From Sphaerotilus natans (GTDB lineage Bacteria; Pseudomonadota; Gammaproteobacteria; Burkholderiales; Burkholderiaceae_C), in NCBI RefSeq assembly GCF_900156335.1, contig NZ_FTMZ01000003.1, positions 189,950-253,949 on the forward strand: DNA of 64,000 bases, read 5' to 3'. The translations under genes and the position numbers were made by a program. Within the stretch, counting starts at the first letter, position 1, and each line of letters opens with the position of its first letter. This document shows, piece by piece, positions 9,968 to 21,948 of the stretch. A model generated the notes under the pieces. That model did not search any database. It was not told the origin of the DNA and saw nothing but the letters and a program-made list of their open reading frames with translations.

Positions 9968-10531
9968 TCACATGTCGAGCATCGAGCCGGTCAGGCCCAT
10001 GTCGGAGCTGCCCATCAGGGCCTCGATGTCGAGCAGGATGAGCATGCGCTCCTGCAGGCTGGCGATGCCGGTGATGTAGTGGGTGTCGACGCTGGCATCC
10101 ATGTCCGGGGTGGGGCGCACTGCCTCGCCCGGCAGCTCCAGCACGTCCGAGACCGAATCCACCACCGCGCCGACGACGCGACCGTTGATGTTCAGCACGA
10201 TCACGACGGTGAAGCTGTTGTACTCGGCCGAGTCGCAGCCGAACTTCAGCCGCAGATCGACGATCGGCACGATGACGCCGCGCAGATTGACCACGCCCTT
10301 GAAGCAGGGAGCGGCGTTGGCGATGCGGGTCGGGGCTTCGTAGGAGCGGATTTCCTGGACCTTGAGGATGTCGATGCCGTATTCCTCGTTGCCCAGGCGG
10401 AAGGTGAGGTACTCGCCGCGCAGGTGGGCCATGCTGCCGCCCTCGGCGCCAGCCTGGCCGCGCTGCTGGGACTTGCTCGAGGCGCCGGAAGGGGAGCGGG
10501 TCGCGGTGGGGGTGTCGAAAGCCGTGCTCAT
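9968..10531 (-). CDS. cheW: chemotaxis coupling protein CheW
   Basis: A 187-residue adaptor linking receptors to CheA. After a disordered, Ser/Gln-rich N-terminus (about 1-34) comes a full CheW fold with YLTFRLGNEEYGIDILKVQEI, the VVNLRGVIVPIVDLR strand and SVSDVLELP. It appears monocistronic, ending in a strong terminator and divergent from aroC. It is the closest to canonical CheW of the two in the window and probably serves the main chemotaxis array, whose cheA is not here. Confidence 0.93.
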   Translation of the reverse strand: MSTAFDTPTATRSPSGASSKSQQRGQAGAEGGSMAHLRGEYLTFRLGNEEYGIDILKVQEIRSYEAPTRIANAAPCFKGVVNLRGVIVPIVDLRLKFGCDSAEYNSFTVVIVLNINGRVVGAVVDSVSDVLELPGEAVRPTPDMDASVDTHYITGIASLQERMLILLDIEALMGSSDMGLTGSMLDM

Positions 10532-10647
10532 GGGAGGTCCCTGGTGACGATGGATGGATTTTCGGTATCGACGCGGCCGGGCAAGTCCTGAGCAACGGGG
10601 CATTCGCCGGACAATTCGCGCCGTCGCGGCCTGCGGGGTGGGGCGCC

Positions 10648-10653
10648 TACAAT
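10648..10653 (+). promoter_or_regulatory. candidate -10 element of aroC
   Basis: TACAAT 50 bases before the aroC ATG in an otherwise very GC-rich stretch. No convincing -35 hexamer lies at 16-18 bases, so only the -10 is marked. Confidence 0.35.
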
Positions 10654-10703
10654 CGCCGCCATTTCCTCGAACTCTGAGCGCGTCCTGTGCGCGTCTTCCC
10701 ACC

Positions 10704-11816
10704 ATGTCCGGCAGCACCTTCGGCCTCCTGTTCCGCGTCACCAACTTCGGCGAGAGCCACGGCCCGGCGATCGGCTGCGTCATCGACGGCTGCCCGCCGG
10801 GGCTGGAGCTGTCCGAAGCCGACATCCAGCCCGATCTGGACCGCCGCCGTCCCGGCACCAGCCGCCACGTCACCCAGCGCAACGAGCCCGATGCGGTCGA
10901 GATCCTCTCCGGCGTCTACGAGGGCCGGACCACCGGCACGCCGATCTGCCTGCTGATCCGCAACACCGACCAGCGCAGCAAGGACTACGGCAACATCCTC
11001 GACACCTTCCGTCCTGGCCACGCCGACTACACCTACTGGCGCCGCTACGGCCTGCGTGATCCGCGCGGCGGCGGGCGCTCGTCGGCGCGGCTGACCGCGC
11101 CGATGGTGGCTGCCGGCGCCGTGGCCAAGAAGTGGCTGCAGCAGCGCCACGGCACCACCTTCGCCGGCTGGATGACCCAGCTCGGCGACGTGACGATCCC
11201 GTTCGAGGACGCGGCGCAGATCCCGGTCAACCCCTTCTTCGCGCCGGCAGGCGAGGCGAAGGTGGCCGAGCTGGAGGCCTACATGGACGCGCTGCGCAAG
11301 TCGGGCGACTCGGTCGGGGCGCGCCTCAAGGTCGTGGCGCGCGGCGTGCCGGTGGGCCTGGGCGAGCCGCTGTTCGACAAGCTCGATGCCGACATCGCGC
11401 ACGCGATGATGGGCATCAACGCGGTCAAGGGCGTGGAGATCGGCGACGGCTTCGGCGTGGTCACGCAGCGCGGCAGCGAGCACGGCGACGAGATGCTGCC
11501 GGCGGGCTTCGCCAGCAACCATGCCGGCGGCGTGCTGGGCGGCCTCTCGACCGGCCAGGACCTGGAGGTCTCGATCGCGATCAAGCCGACCAGCTCGATC
11601 CGCCTGCCGAAGGCCTCGGTCAACCGCGCCGGCGAGCCGACCTCGGTGGAGACCTTCGGCCGCCACGACCCGTGCGTGGGCATCCGTGCCACGCCGATCG
11701 CCGAGGCGATGCTGGCGCTGGTGGTGATGGACCACGTGCTGCGTTGGCGCGCGCAGTGCGCGGATGTCGCGCTGCCGGTGCCGCCGCTGGCCGGCCGGAT
11801 CGCGCCGCAGGCCTGA
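10704..11816 (+). CDS. aroC: chorismate synthase
   Basis: A 370-residue enzyme converting 5-enolpyruvylshikimate-3-phosphate to chorismate with reduced FMN, the last common step of aromatic amino acid synthesis. Family signatures are clear: [15 protein letters not shown] near the N-terminus, [16 protein letters not shown] (about 113-128) and [17 protein letters not shown] (about 270). Length is normal. It starts at MSGSTFG (10704) and is divergent from cheW. It converges with cheD, only 18 bases apart. Confidence 0.97.
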   Translation: MSGSTFGLLFRVTNFGESHGPAIGCVIDGCPPGLELSEADIQPDLDRRRPGTSRHVTQRNEPDAVEILSGVYEGRTTGTPICLLIRNTDQRSKDYGNILDTFRPGHADYTYWRRYGLRDPRGGGRSSARLTAPMVAAGAVAKKWLQQRHGTTFAGWMTQLGDVTIPFEDAAQIPVNPFFAPAGEAKVAELEAYMDALRKSGDSVGARLKVVARGVPVGLGEPLFDKLDADIAHAMMGINAVKGVEIGDGFGVVTQRGSEHGDEMLPAGFASNHAGGVLGGLSTGQDLEVSIAIKPTSSIRLPKASVNRAGEPTSVETFGRHDPCVGIRATPIAEAMLALVVMDHVLRWRAQCADVALPVPPLAGRIAPQA

Positions 11817-11834
11817 GATCGGCCTCGGCCGCGT

Positions 11835-12398
11835 TCAGCGCGGCAGCATTCGCTGGATCGTCTGCCGCAACGAGCTGCCGCGTCGCACCGCGATGCGGCC
11901 CTCGTGCAGGTCCAGCACCACGGTGCGCGGCACGAAGTCGCCGACATCGACCGCCTGCAGGTCGAAGCCGTGGCGGTCGATCAGCTCGCAGCCGATGGCG
12001 ATGTTGCGCTCGCCGATGTTGAAGTTCGGGCCGTCCCGGCCCGGCATGGTGTCGGCGCCGCCGTAGAGATGGGTCTGGAAGTCGGCCGGGCGCGTGCTGC
12101 TACGCCCGATGGCCTGCAGCAGCAGGCCGATCGCCTCGTCGCCGAAGCGGGCGTCGGGCATGCCGCCACCGCGCTGCCGGCAGGGCAGCAGGTAATGGCA
12201 CATCGCACCGATGCGGCGCTGTGGGTGCCACAGCACCAGCGCGACGCAGGAGCCCAGCAGCGTCTTCACCGTGCCGGCCTGGGTGCCGAAGTAGAGCTGG
12301 CCGGCCAGCAGGTTCAGTGCATGGCCATGGCGGGGCTGGACAAAGCCGATGGCCGGCTCATGATCGGGTACAGCCGCTTCAGTGAGGTGGCTGCGCAT
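11835..12398 (-). CDS. cheD: chemoreceptor glutamine deamidase CheD
   Basis: A 187-residue enzyme that deamidates receptor glutamines and, in some species, binds CheC or CheY. The catalytic Cys lies in LLGSCVALVLW and the His in GAMCHYLLP. The conserved NFNIGERN segment follows. It overlaps the upstream cheW by 20 bases, so the two are coupled. It is the last gene of the minus-strand chemotaxis cluster. No cheB or cheR accompanies it here. Confidence 0.93.
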   Translation of the reverse strand: MRSHLTEAAVPDHEPAIGFVQPRHGHALNLLAGQLYFGTQAGTVKTLLGSCVALVLWHPQRRIGAMCHYLLPCRQRGGGMPDARFGDEAIGLLLQAIGRSSTRPADFQTHLYGGADTMPGRDGPNFNIGERNIAIGCELIDRHGFDLQAVDVGDFVPRTVVLDLHEGRIAVRRGSSLRQTIQRMLPR

Positions 12399-12939
12399 GC
12401 TGGCGATGCTCGCCGATCAGTCCGACCAGGCGCTGCGGATCGAGGATCGCGGCCAGATCGAGCTCGGGCGTGGCTTTCTGGCGGTGGCGCACCATGCTGC
12501 GCAGATGCGCCGCGTCGATGCGCGTTCCCAGCCGCGGCACCGGCTCGAGATCGCTTTCGGCGATGTTGATGACCTCCTGCACCGCGTCGACCAGCACGCC
12601 CAGCGTCTGCGTGCCGCTGTCGTCGGGCAGGCAGACGTCGACGATGACGATGCAGGTGCGCCGGCCGATGACGGTGGCGGGCAGGCCGAGCCGGGCGCCG
12701 AGGTCGATCACCGGCACGACGACGCCGCGCAGGTTCATCACGCCGCGCACGAAGGCCGGCATCAGCGGCAGCGGCGTCATGTGGCCGACCTCGAGGATCT
12801 CTCGCACCAGGTCGATGCGCACCGCGCAGGGCTCCAGGCCGAGCGCGAAGCACAGGAACTGGTGCAGCGGCGATCCGTCGTCCTCCCGGACCAGCTGGCT
12901 GTGACCTCGGGAGGTGGACGCGAGCGATGAGGCGATCAT
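12379..12939 (-). CDS. cheW: CheW-like coupling protein of the receptor cluster
   Basis: A 186-residue CheW fold with FALGLEPCAVRIDLVREIL, GVMNLRGVVVPVIDLG and VLVDAVQEVINI. It is divergent from the first CheW in sequence, suggesting a dedicated partner for the poly-HAMP receptor directly upstream. The start region lies 32 bases after the receptor stop. It overlaps cheD by 20 bases. Confidence 0.9.
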   Translation of the reverse strand: MIASSLASTSRGHSQLVREDDGSPLHQFLCFALGLEPCAVRIDLVREILEVGHMTPLPLMPAFVRGVMNLRGVVVPVIDLGARLGLPATVIGRRTCIVIVDVCLPDDSGTQTLGVLVDAVQEVINIAESDLEPVPRLGTRIDAAHLRSMVRHRQKATPELDLAAILDPQRLVGLIGEHRQHAQPPH

Positions 12940-12971
12940 GGCGGGCAGGCGCGCGGGCCGGGTTCAGAAAT

Positions 12972-14852
12972 TCAGAAATGACCGAAGCCGGCCTCGACGG
13001 CCATGGCCGCGCGGCCGCGCGAGCTGCTGCCTGCCGGCAGGCTGCGGGCGCGGCGGCTGCCTTCGTCGAAGCCGCCCGACGACCGCGCCGCGCCGATGCG
13101 GGCCGGCGCGGCGTGGCCGAAGCCGCCGTCGTCCTGCGCCAGGCGGAAGAAGGCGATCATTTCCTGCAGCTGCGCGGCCTGGCCCGAGAGTTCCTCGGCG
13201 GTGGCCGACAGCTCCTCGGAGGCCGAGGCGTTCTGCTGCGTCGCGCCGTTGAGGTGGCTCATCGCGGTGGTGATCTGGTTGACGCCCGCGGCCTGTTCGC
13301 CCGAGGCGGCCGAGATCTCCTGCACCAGCTCGGAGGTCCGGTTGATCGTCGGCACCATCTGCGTCAGCACGTTGCCGGCCTGCTCGGCCATCTGCACGCT
13401 CGAGCCGGCGAGCTGGCCGATCTCCTGCGCAGCGACCTGGCTGCGCTCGGCGAGCTTGCGCACCTCGGCGGCGACCACCGCGAAGCCCTTGCCGTGTTCG
13501 CCGGCGCGTGCAGCCTCGATCGCGGCGTTCAGTGCAAGCAGATTGGTCTGATAGGCGATGTCGTCGATGATCGAGATCTTCGAGGCGATCGACTTCATCG
13601 CCTCGACGGTGCGGGTGACCGCCGAGCCGCCGGTCACCGCCTCGCTGGCGGCCTTGGAGGCCATGCCGTCGGTGATGTTGGCGTTCTCCGAGTTCTGCTT
13701 GACCGAGGCGGCCATTTCCTGCAGCGAGGCGGTCGTCTCCTCGACGCTGGCGGCCTGCTCCGAGGCCGACTGCGACAGCGTCTGCGAGGTGCTCGAGACC
13801 TGGCTGGCGGCGGCGGTCAGCGCGTCGGCGGCGGCCATCACGTCGCTGATCGTGCGCGAGAGCTTGGTCATCGTGTTGTTGACCGCGTCCTTCAGCTCGG
13901 CGAAGGAGCCGGCGTAGTGGCCCTGCACCGGCCGGGTCATGTCGCCGGCTTCCATGCAGGCCATGACCTGCTGGACCTCCTGGATCGGCTCGACGATGGA
14001 GTCCATCGTGTTGTTGATGCCCTCGATGATGCGGCGGAAGTCGCCGGCATGGCGCGTGGCGTCGGCCCGCACGTCGAGCCGGCCCTCGGCGGCCGCATCG
14101 GCCAGAGTTCGGGTGTCCTCGCCCAGCGCCTTCAGGTTGCTGCGCACCTGCTCGATGGTTCGGTTGATGAAGGCCTTCTTGCCGGGCAGCCGCACCATCG
14201 GCGCGTCGAAGTTGCCGTCGCCGAAGGCCTGGATGCAGGCCATGGCCTGCTTCTTGACCGTGATGTGCGCGCCGACCATCGCATTGATGCCTTCGGCCAC
14301 CGAGCGGAAGTCGCCGTTGAAGCGGCTGGCATCGACCACCACGTCGATGTCGCCGCGTTCATGTTCGGCCGCCATGTGGTTCATCTGGGTGATCAGGCCC
14401 TTGAGATTGCGCCGGACCTGCTCGATGGTGTCGGTGATGAAGGCCTTCTTGCCAGGCAGCTGCGGCATCGGGGCGTCGAAGTTGCCCTGGCCGAACTCGT
14501 GGACCACGCTGATCGCCATCTTCTTGACCGCGATGTGGGCGGCCACCAGGTCGTTGATGCCCTGCGCCATCTGGCGCAGCTCGCCGCGGTAGCGGCTGGC
14601 ATCGATGACGACATCGATGTCGCCCTTGTCATGCTCCGCATGCATGCGCACCAGATCAAGGCGCATCTGCGCGACGGTGTCGATCAGCTGATTGACGGCG
14701 GCGGCAGTGCCGTGCAGGTGTAGCGGCAGCGCCGTGGCGTCGACCCGCTGCGAGAAGTCACCCTGGGCGGCGGCCTGGACGGCGCGCGCGAGGTGACGCT
14801 CGATCGCGTCCTGTTCGCGCTGGGCCTGGTAGATGCTCTTGATCTGGAACAT
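12972..14852 (-). CDS. soluble poly-HAMP methyl-accepting chemotaxis protein
   Basis: A 626-residue cytoplasmic chemoreceptor with no hydrophobic helix or signal peptide. The N-terminal half is built of HAMP-like units: G-D/N/R-x-D-type starts occur at residues 31, 77, 123, 167, 213, 257 and 303, close to every 45 residues. A 90-residue double unit is repeated almost exactly (GDIDVV at 77 and 167, GNFDAP at 123 and 213). The second half is a standard signalling coiled coil with tip [20 protein letters not shown]. The tail after about 590 is low-complexity. Poly-HAMP soluble receptors such as Pseudomonas Aer2 sense intracellular ligands, but no PAS or heme domain is visible here. Confidence 0.92.
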   Translation of the reverse strand: MFQIKSIYQAQREQDAIERHLARAVQAAAQGDFSQRVDATALPLHLHGTAAAVNQLIDTVAQMRLDLVRMHAEHDKGDIDVVIDASRYRGELRQMAQGINDLVAAHIAVKKMAISVVHEFGQGNFDAPMPQLPGKKAFITDTIEQVRRNLKGLITQMNHMAAEHERGDIDVVVDASRFNGDFRSVAEGINAMVGAHITVKKQAMACIQAFGDGNFDAPMVRLPGKKAFINRTIEQVRSNLKALGEDTRTLADAAAEGRLDVRADATRHAGDFRRIIEGINNTMDSIVEPIQEVQQVMACMEAGDMTRPVQGHYAGSFAELKDAVNNTMTKLSRTISDVMAAADALTAAASQVSSTSQTLSQSASEQAASVEETTASLQEMAASVKQNSENANITDGMASKAASEAVTGGSAVTRTVEAMKSIASKISIIDDIAYQTNLLALNAAIEAARAGEHGKGFAVVAAEVRKLAERSQVAAQEIGQLAGSSVQMAEQAGNVLTQMVPTINRTSELVQEISAASGEQAAGVNQITTAMSHLNGATQQNASASEELSATAEELSGQAAQLQEMIAFFRLAQDDGGFGHAAPARIGAARSSGGFDEGSRRARSLPAGSSSRGRAAMAVEAGFGHF

Positions 14853-14871
14853 GGTGGACTTCTCCGGAGGG

Positions 14872-15168
14872 TCAGGCCCGCAGTGCGTCCAGACCGTAGC
14901 GTTGCAGAGACTCGACCACGGCGGTCGACGGCTGGAGGATCTGGAGGGCGCGGCCTGATTCGCGCAGGCTGCGCGCCAGCGCCAGCAGCAGCTGGATGCC
15001 GGCGCTGTCGCAGGCGCTCACGCCCGACAGGTCGAGCCGGCCGTCGGCCTGCGGCAGCCATTCGAGCAGCTGATCGCGCACCGCGGCGGCCTGCACGATC
15101 GTCAGCTCGCCATCGAGGACCAGCGCCTCGGCAGGAGCTTCGGGGCGGGTGATGTCGTTCACATGCAC
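14872..15168 (-). CDS. STAS-domain protein
   Basis: A 98-residue single STAS domain of the anti-sigma-factor antagonist type. [20 protein letters not shown] (about 46-65) contains the conserved D-S pair where SpoIIAA-type proteins are phosphorylated. It uses a GTG start at 15168 and overlaps the cheY stop by 10 bases, so it is cotranslated with it. Its place between cheY and a receptor gene suggests a role in that signalling cluster. No partner kinase or phosphatase is visible. Confidence 0.85.
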   Translation of the reverse strand: MHVNDITRPEAPAEALVLDGELTIVQAAAVRDQLLEWLPQADGRLDLSGVSACDSAGIQLLLALARSLRESGRALQILQPSTAVVESLQRYGLDALRA

Positions 15169-15521
15169 AGACGCGAGACCGCGTCGACCAGCTGCGAGGG
15201 CTGGAAAGGCTTGGTGATCCAGGCGCGCACGCCGGCAGCCTTGCCCTCGGCCTTCTTGGTCTCCTGCGATTCGGTCGTCAGCATGATGATCGGCGTGAAC
15301 TTGAATGGCCCGGCCTTGACGAAGCGCGCGAAGCTCAACCCGTCCAAGCGTGGCATGTTGACGTCGCAGACGATCAGGTTGGGCTTGTGCGCCTCGAGCT
15401 TGCCCTTGGCGTCCTCGCCGTCGACGGCCTCGACGACCGCGTAGCCGGCCTTCTGCAAGGCCAGCTTCACCACGGTCCGGAAACTGCTCGAATCGTCGAC
15501 GACCAGAATGGTCTTGCTCAT
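15159..15521 (-). CDS. cheY: CheY-like response regulator
   Basis: A 120-residue stand-alone receiver domain. It has the acidic pair in LVVDDSS, phosphoacceptor Asp in LIVCDVNMPRLDG (about residue 53), the switch Thr in IIMLTTES and Lys in ITKPF. No output domain. It lies between the CheZ-like gene and the STAS gene. With no cheA in the window, its phosphodonor must be encoded elsewhere. Confidence 0.92.
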   Translation of the reverse strand: MSKTILVVDDSSSFRTVVKLALQKAGYAVVEAVDGEDAKGKLEAHKPNLIVCDVNMPRLDGLSFARFVKAGPFKFTPIIMLTTESQETKKAEGKAAGVRAWITKPFQPSQLVDAVSRLCM

Positions 15522-15584
15522 GAAATCACCTCGGTCGGGGCTGTTGTTCAGGGGTGTCGTGCCGGTGCTGCTGGCTGTGCCGCA

Positions 15585-16475
15585 TCAGAAGAACTCGATG
15601 CCGGAAGGGGCGGGTGTGCTGCCCCTGCCACTGCTGCCGTCGTGCAGGAGCTGCTGCTCGCGCATCGTGTAGGAGTGTTCGAGCTGAGCGAGCCAGCGCA
15701 TCGCGTCGGCATGGGTGGCGTGCTCGTTGCTGGCCATCCACTCGATGAAGCGCTGCATGTCGGCGGCCACGCCGTGCAGCATCTGGCTCATGCGGTCCTG
15801 GAACTGCAGGCCGACGAGCACCTGCTCGAGGTCCCGCTCGATGCGTGCGCTCATGCCTCGGATGGTGTCGGCCATCACGGCTGCATGGCCGGGCGCGGTG
15901 TCCGTCAGCAGACGATCGAGGGCTTGCGCGGCGCGACTGCGCGCCCGGTCCTGCTGCTCGTGGTCGACACGCAGATCGGCTGCGACCTGCCGCGCCAGCT
16001 GCGCCAGCGTCTGACGTGTGCCGTCGAGGCGCTGCAGTCCGCCGGTCAGCACCGGATCGGCTCCGACCAGCATGCTGGCCTCGCGCAGCGAGCACTCGAT
16101 GTCCTCGATCTGCAGCAGGCCGTCGGAGAGCTGGGCGAGCAGCTGCTCGCGGCGCTGGCTGGCGAGGTCCGACTGATCGACCAGCTCGCCCAGAATCTCG
16201 TCGCGGCGTTGAATCCAGTGGCGCGAGACCAGCGGCGTGACGGTCTCGTCGGCCTGGCGGCTGACCTGTGTGACGCCGTCGCACAGCTGCGAGAAGGTCT
16301 CCAGCAGCCGGCAGACGCCGTCCTCGACCGCGACGCGCGAGGCATCGACATGGCGCTTCCACACCGGGACGACCTCGGCGACCATCAGGCGCGGGCCGTC
16401 GCTGACAGGGGCGTCATCCGCACGATCGGTGACCGGGGGGACGGTCGGTGCGGCGTCTTCGTGCTCAGGCTGCAT
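15585..16475 (-). CDS. CheZ-like helical chemotaxis protein
   Basis: A 296-residue, mostly alpha-helical cytoplasmic protein. The segment VLVGLQFQDRMSQMLHGV (about 220-237) resembles the helix of CheZ phosphatases carrying their DFQD motif, and the protein is followed 63 bases later by cheY. It lacks the clear C-terminal CheY-binding peptide of enteric CheZ, ending instead in SGIEFF, an acidic/aromatic tail that could do a similar job. The start at MQPEHED (16475) avoids an Arg/Pro-rich upstream extension. CheZ function is an inference from context and one motif. Confidence 0.6.
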   Translation of the reverse strand: MQPEHEDAAPTVPPVTDRADDAPVSDGPRLMVAEVVPVWKRHVDASRVAVEDGVCRLLETFSQLCDGVTQVSRQADETVTPLVSRHWIQRRDEILGELVDQSDLASQRREQLLAQLSDGLLQIEDIECSLREASMLVGADPVLTGGLQRLDGTRQTLAQLARQVAADLRVDHEQQDRARSRAAQALDRLLTDTAPGHAAVMADTIRGMSARIERDLEQVLVGLQFQDRMSQMLHGVAADMQRFIEWMASNEHATHADAMRWLAQLEHSYTMREQQLLHDGSSGRGSTPAPSGIEFF

Positions 16476-16572
16476 GGGGCATGTCGGGTCGGGTGGGAGG
16501 GCGCATTCGTGCCCCCGCACTGTGACCCGCCGGCGCGATGCCCGATCGGCCGAATTCGGGACCGAATCGTCC

Positions 16573-17295
16573 TCAGTTGTCCCCGGTGGGGCCTGGGGTG
16601 GAGGAGGCTGCCGAGCTTCCCGCGCCCATGGCTTCCTTCCAGATCCGCACCGGCACATGGTGCGTCAGCCGGAACAGCGCCCGGTCGACCAGGGCCTCGT
16701 GCACCTCGTGGCCGACGCCCTCGGCGATGTCGAGCGTGGCGTCGCCGCCCTCCAGGCTGGAGAGATGCTCGAAGGCGGCGCGCGAGTTCGACGCGGCGAT
16801 CACCGCATCGTCGGCGCCGTGCAGGAAGTGGTAGCTGGTCAGCGGCGAGACGGCCTCTGGCAGGCGCGCGTAGCGGCCGGAGAAGGCCAGCACCCGCCCG
16901 GCCAGGCCGGGCACCGCCGCGCAGGCCTCCAGCGCCATGATCGAGCCCTGCGAGAAGCCGATCAGCGCGGTGGCCGCCTCGCCGATGCCGAAGTGGCGCT
17001 GGCAGGCGCGTATCAGCTCGACGAAGGCCGGCAGCGCCGCGCGCACCCGCGCCGGGCGGTCTTCCTCGGTCACGCCCTGGATCGAGAACCACTGGCGCCC
17101 GGCCAGCGTCGGACTGGCGTCGAAGGGCTCGACGCCGTCGGGCAGCACGAAGGCCGCCTGGGGGAAGGACTCGCGCAGCGCATGCGCCAGCGGCACGAGG
17201 TCCTGCGCGCTGGCGCCGACGCCGTGCAGCAGGATCATCAGCTGCTGCGGGGATTCGCCCGATTCGGGCAGGATCTGGATCAGTCGGATGTTCAT
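16573..17295 (-). CDS. phospholipase/carboxylesterase family hydrolase (YpfH-like)
   Basis: A 240-residue serine esterase. LMILLHGVGASAQDL gives the oxyanion region, GFSQGS (about residue 115) the nucleophile, HGADDAVI the Asp and GVGHEVHE the His. No signal peptide, so cytoplasmic. The fold and spacing fit the Abhydrolase_2 esterases such as E. coli YpfH. The Ser/Pro/Gly tail after residue 228 is probably disordered. It lies between ltaE and the CheZ-like gene, all on the minus strand. Confidence 0.88.
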   Translation of the reverse strand: MNIRLIQILPESGESPQQLMILLHGVGASAQDLVPLAHALRESFPQAAFVLPDGVEPFDASPTLAGRQWFSIQGVTEEDRPARVRAALPAFVELIRACQRHFGIGEAATALIGFSQGSIMALEACAAVPGLAGRVLAFSGRYARLPEAVSPLTSYHFLHGADDAVIAASNSRAAFEHLSSLEGGDATLDIAEGVGHEVHEALVDRALFRLTHHVPVRIWKEAMGAGSSAASSTPGPTGDN

Positions 17296-17334
17296 GGCGC
17301 CCGACTGTACTTCAGCCCCTGGCGGGCCCGCTGT

Positions 17335-18408
17335 TCAGGGGGTGCAGGCCTGGCGGATGTCGGCGGCGAAGGCGTCGACCGACTCCGGCCGGGTGTCCCA
17401 GCTGCACATGAAGCGGCAGCCCCCGCCGGCGATGAACTGGTAGAAGCGCCAGCCCTTGGCATGCAGCGCGTTCACCGCCGGCTGCGGCAGCCGCGCGAAG
17501 ACCGCGTTGGCCTGCGGCGCATGCAGCAGTTCGACGCCGGGCACCTCGCGGATGGCGGCATGCAGCCGCGCGGCCATCGCGTTGGCGTGGCGGGCGTTGG
17601 CCAGCCAGGTGTCGTTCTCCAGCAGCCCCAGCCACGGCGCCGAGATGAAGCGCATCTTCGAGGCCAGCTGGCCGGCCTGCTTGACCCGCCAGGCGAAGTC
17701 TTCCGACAGGGCGCGGTCGAAGAACACCACCGCCTCGCCCACCGGCAGGCCATTCTTGGTGCCGCCGAAGCAGAGCACGTCCACGCCGGCGCGCCAGGTG
17801 ATGTCGCTGGGGTGGCAGCCCAGCGTGGCCACCGCGTTGGCAAAGCGCGCGCCGTCCATGTGCACCTTGAGGTGGCGGCGCTTGGCGATCGCCGCGATCG
17901 CGCGCACCTCCTCGACGCTGTAGACCGTGCCCAGCTCGGTGGCCTGGGTCAGGCTCACCACCTTCGGCTTGGGGTAGTGGATGTCGTGGCGCTTGGTCAC
18001 CAGCGTCTCCACCGCATCCGGCGTGAGCTTGCCGAGCCGCGCCGAGGCGCTCTCGGACTCGCCCACCAGCAGCTTCGAGCCGTTGGAGAAGAACTCCGGC
18101 CCGCCGCACTCGTCGGTCTCGATGTGCGCCACCGGGCTGCAGATCACCGAGTGGTAGCTCTGGCAGAGCGAGGCCAGCGCCAGCGAGTTGGCCGCCGTGC
18201 CGTTGAAGACGAAATAGACGTCGCAGTCGGTCTGGAAGAGCTCGCGAAGGCCCTCCGAGACCTGCTGCGTCCAGCGGTCCTCGCCGTAGGCCGGCTCGTG
18301 GCCGCTGGTCTGCGCCTCCATGAACCAGCGCGCGGCGTTCGGGCACATGCCGGCGTAGTTGTCGCTGGCGAAGTGCTGCAGGGGCAGGGCGGGGCTCGAA
18401 GGCGTCAT
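17335..18408 (-). CDS. ltaE: low-specificity L-threonine aldolase
   Basis: A 357-residue PLP enzyme cleaving L-threonine or L-allo-threonine to glycine and acetaldehyde. Seen are FASDNYAGMCP at the N-terminus, VHMDGARFANA with the PLP-ring-binding Asp (about 174), and FGGTKNGLPVG with the Schiff-base Lys (about 205). It begins 24 bases after gcvP on the same strand, so glycine produced here can feed the glycine cleavage system encoded upstream. The shared operon is inferred from spacing. Confidence 0.92.
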   Translation of the reverse strand: MTPSSPALPLQHFASDNYAGMCPNAARWFMEAQTSGHEPAYGEDRWTQQVSEGLRELFQTDCDVYFVFNGTAANSLALASLCQSYHSVICSPVAHIETDECGGPEFFSNGSKLLVGESESASARLGKLTPDAVETLVTKRHDIHYPKPKVVSLTQATELGTVYSVEEVRAIAAIAKRRHLKVHMDGARFANAVATLGCHPSDITWRAGVDVLCFGGTKNGLPVGEAVVFFDRALSEDFAWRVKQAGQLASKMRFISAPWLGLLENDTWLANARHANAMAARLHAAIREVPGVELLHAPQANAVFARLPQPAVNALHAKGWRFYQFIAGGGCRFMCSWDTRPESVDAFAADIRQACTP

Positions 18409-18432
18409 CGTCGGTCTCTCGTCAGGGCAGGT

Positions 18433-21345
<2,913 letters not shown>

Positions 21346-21479
21346 GGCGGTGGCGTCGTCGTCGGGCAAAGGCGCGGCCCGGGCCGGGGCCTGCGGGCAG
21401 GCCGGCCGCAGGGCGGTCAGGCGGGAGGCGAGGGGTGGCGGGCAGGAGCGCATCACACGAGGCTCCTGCGCGGCGGGCA

Positions 21480-21851
21480 TCAGCCCTGGGTCAGGGCGTC
21501 GTAGGCGGTGGCGTCCATCAGCGCGTCGAGCTGCGACGGGTCGGACAGCTTGATCTTGAAGAACCAGCCGGCCTGCAGCGGATCGGTGTTGGCCAGCGAC
21601 GGGTCGTCGCGCAGCGCCTCGTTGACCTCGACGACCTCGCCCGATAGCGGGGCGTAGACATCGGCGGCAGCCTTGACCGACTCGACCACGCCGGCGACAT
21701 CGCCCTGGGCGAAGGTGGCGCCGACGGCCGGCAGATCGACGAACACCACGTCACCGAGCGCGTCCTGCGCATGCACGGTGATGCCGACGATCGCGGCGGC
21801 GGTGTCGGTGGCGTCGATCCACTCGTGGTCGGCGGTGTACTTGATGCTCAT
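21480..21851 (-). CDS. gcvH: glycine cleavage system H protein
   Basis: A 123-residue lipoyl carrier shuttling the aminomethyl group between GcvP and GcvT. The lipoylation site is Lys60 in [13 protein letters not shown], preceded by the [12 protein letters not shown] strand. The ribosome binding site AGGAG precedes ATG 21851. It sits 97 bases after gcvT and 134 bases before the gcvP start. Confidence 0.97.
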   Translation of the reverse strand: MSIKYTADHEWIDATDTAAAIVGITVHAQDALGDVVFVDLPAVGATFAQGDVAGVVESVKAAADVYAPLSGEVVEVNEALRDDPSLANTDPLQAGWFFKIKLSDPSQLDALMDATAYDALTQG

Positions 21852-21948
21852 GAGGGGCTCCTGGAGCGCATCCCGCAGGATGCGGATGGTTGGTGCGATC
21901 GGTGAAATGATGGGCTGAGGACGGCCGACGCGGCAGCCGACGCGTGTT

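Noticed and set aside
21346-21479. An N-terminal extension of GcvP reaching to the gcvH stop
   Set aside because: The frame is open but the sequence is Pro/Ala/Arg-rich, unlike any GcvP, and the family start matches the ATG at 21345.
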